Shown here: piece after piece, positions 63,239 through 64,000 of the stretch
How positions within the stretch are numbered: position 1 is the stretch's first letter
Layout of the letters: every line of letters begins with the position of its first letter
Source of the DNA: Paenibacillus sp. FSL R5-0912
Lineage (GTDB): Bacteria > Bacillota > Bacilli > Paenibacillales > Paenibacillaceae
Reading direction: 5' to 3'
Assembly: GCF_000758605.1 (NCBI RefSeq)
Contig: NZ_CP009282.1
Location: 3,162,001 to 3,226,000, forward strand
Length of the DNA stretch: 64,000 nt
Made by a program: the position numbers and the translations under genes
The notes under the pieces: model-generated
Told to the model about the DNA's origin: nothing
The model's database searches: none
Seen by the model: only the letters and a program-made list of their open reading frames with translations

Positions 63239-64000
63239 ATGCGCAGATATTGGGATCGTTTCAAATTCCACAGCCTGTTCATCAAAATATTCATCGTGAT
63301 GCTAATCAGCATTATTGCTGTAGCCATCGCTTCTTCATGGACCACGGTCCGCATGTCGGAGAAGCTGTTCATGAACACCTTCAGCATTACGAATACCAAG
63401 GTGATCAGCCAGATTAAGGCGAGCTTCGAATCGTTTCATTATTCCATCGTTACAGCCACCAACAACACACAGCTGAGCGGCACCATTAAGAGCTTCCTGA
63501 CGGAAGAGGACTCGAATTCCCTGCGGGTGCTGCGGACTTATTACAATATGACGACCCAGATGAAGAAAATCCAGTCTACTCTGGACTCCTACCAGGTCGG
63601 GATCAAAATCATGGGCAAAAACGGACGCAGCTATTCCACCAATACGAACAATCTGCTGATGAGTGACCAGGAGCTGCAGCAGCATGAGCTGACCAGGAAT
63701 ACACTGGCTGAGCCGAAACGGCTGATGTACCAGTTCTATGAGGAGAGCAGTAAGGATTCCCCGCAGAAAGAGGCTGTGATCGTAGCCAGCAAAGCACTCA
63801 TGGAACGCACAACGGGCGATATTTACGGAACCTTGTATTTTACCATTCATGAGAAGGATTTCCGCCCCTTCTATGCAAGCTTTGTCAGCACCGGGAATGA
63901 TGTCGCGATTCTGAACAGGGATGGCGTCATTGTCTCGAGCAACCGCAGTGATCTGATGGGCCAGCAGGCGGAGGATTTACTGCAGGTTGCCAAGGAGATT
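63239..64000 (+). CDS. YesM-type sensor histidine kinase, 3' end cut by window
   Basis: ATG 63239 has AGGAG 9 nt upstream and the frame is open for 254 codons to the right edge. Membrane segment 1 is FIKIFIVMLISIIAVAIASSW (about 14-34), followed by a large outside sensor (SEKLFMNTFSITNTKVISQI, YGTLYFTIHEKDFRPFY, VAILNRDGVIVSSNRSDLMG) of dCache type. The HAMP, His-kinase and ATPase parts lie beyond the window. Confidence 0.9.
   Translation, partial: MRRYWDRFKFHSLFIKIFIVMLISIIAVAIASSWTTVRMSEKLFMNTFSITNTKVISQIKASFESFHYSIVTATNNTQLSGTIKSFLTEEDSNSLRVLRTYYNMTTQMKKIQSTLDSYQVGIKIMGKNGRSYSTNTNNLLMSDQELQQHELTRNTLAEPKRLMYQFYEESSKDSPQKEAVIVASKALMERTTGDIYGTLYFTIHEKDFRPFYASFVSTGNDVAILNRDGVIVSSNRSDLMGQQAEDLLQVAKEI

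Overview
The window reads as a piece of a Paenibacillus-type chromosome (Bacillota, mid-GC). The evidence is strong AGGAGG-type ribosome binding sites with frequent TTG and GTG starts, many AraC-type regulators each paired with a cytoplasmic glycoside hydrolase, a YesM/YesN-type two-component pair, and close relatives of Bacillus proteins (PdxK, YfkO/HypO, Amj, YkvA, RelQ-type synthetase, malic enzyme with ACT domain, YhfP). This is inferred from protein and signal patterns only; no database was searched.

Layout. 1-8.2 kb: the end of a phosphotransferase-fold gene, then two divergent hydrolase/regulator pairs (GH2 beta-galactosidase with AraC; GH29 alpha-fucosidase with AraC and a GNAT gene). 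8.7-14.1 kb: a J-domain-like membrane protein, pyridoxal kinase, an ECF sigma gene that has lost region 4 together with its membrane partner, and a GT2 glycosyltransferase. 14.1-26.5 kb: GH30 with AraC, an SGNH esterase, a GT4, a sugar isomerase-like TIM barrel, a CE7-type esterase, YkvA, a DUF24 regulator with a nitroreductase, an LrgA/LrgB pair, and GH51 arabinofuranosidase with a fused ArsR-type regulator. 26.5-32.7 kb: small and membrane proteins, a six-copy 51-bp tandem repeat, Nudix, DUF2809, the Amj flippase and a secreted coiled-coil protein with a structured mRNA leader.

33.0-42.7 kb is the most distinctive block. Six genes whose ends overlap the next start (FabH-like synthase, ATP-grasp ligase, NAD-dependent epimerase/3beta-HSD-like, MBL hydrolase, F390/PaaK-like adenylating enzyme, GNAT/FemAB-like transferase) are followed at about 30-bp spacing by a PgsA-like CDP-alcohol phosphotransferase and an SDR. 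Together they look like a dedicated route to an unidentified lipid-derived or acyl-conjugate molecule. 42.7-56.1 kb: stress and signalling genes (Dabb, HD-GYP, small (p)ppGpp synthetase, diguanylate cyclase), a cytoplasmic GH9 enzyme coupled to a HAD phosphatase, a cupin with a spore-coat-like tail, a TetR/YhfP pair with a clear operator-promoter, and malic enzyme. 56.3-58.3 kb: an IS110-family element with a nonsense codon in its transposase and a structured right end, then a 222-bp element bounded by perfect 19-bp inverted repeats. 58.3-64 kb: a P-loop kinase-like protein, a lipoprotein, a histidine phosphatase, GNAT, an alpha/alpha-toroid-like protein, and a YesN/YesM-type pair that runs off the right edge.

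Themes: uptake and cytoplasmic breakdown of plant- and glycan-derived oligosaccharides under local regulators; envelope and nucleotide second-messenger stress control; and one compact biosynthetic operon of unknown product.
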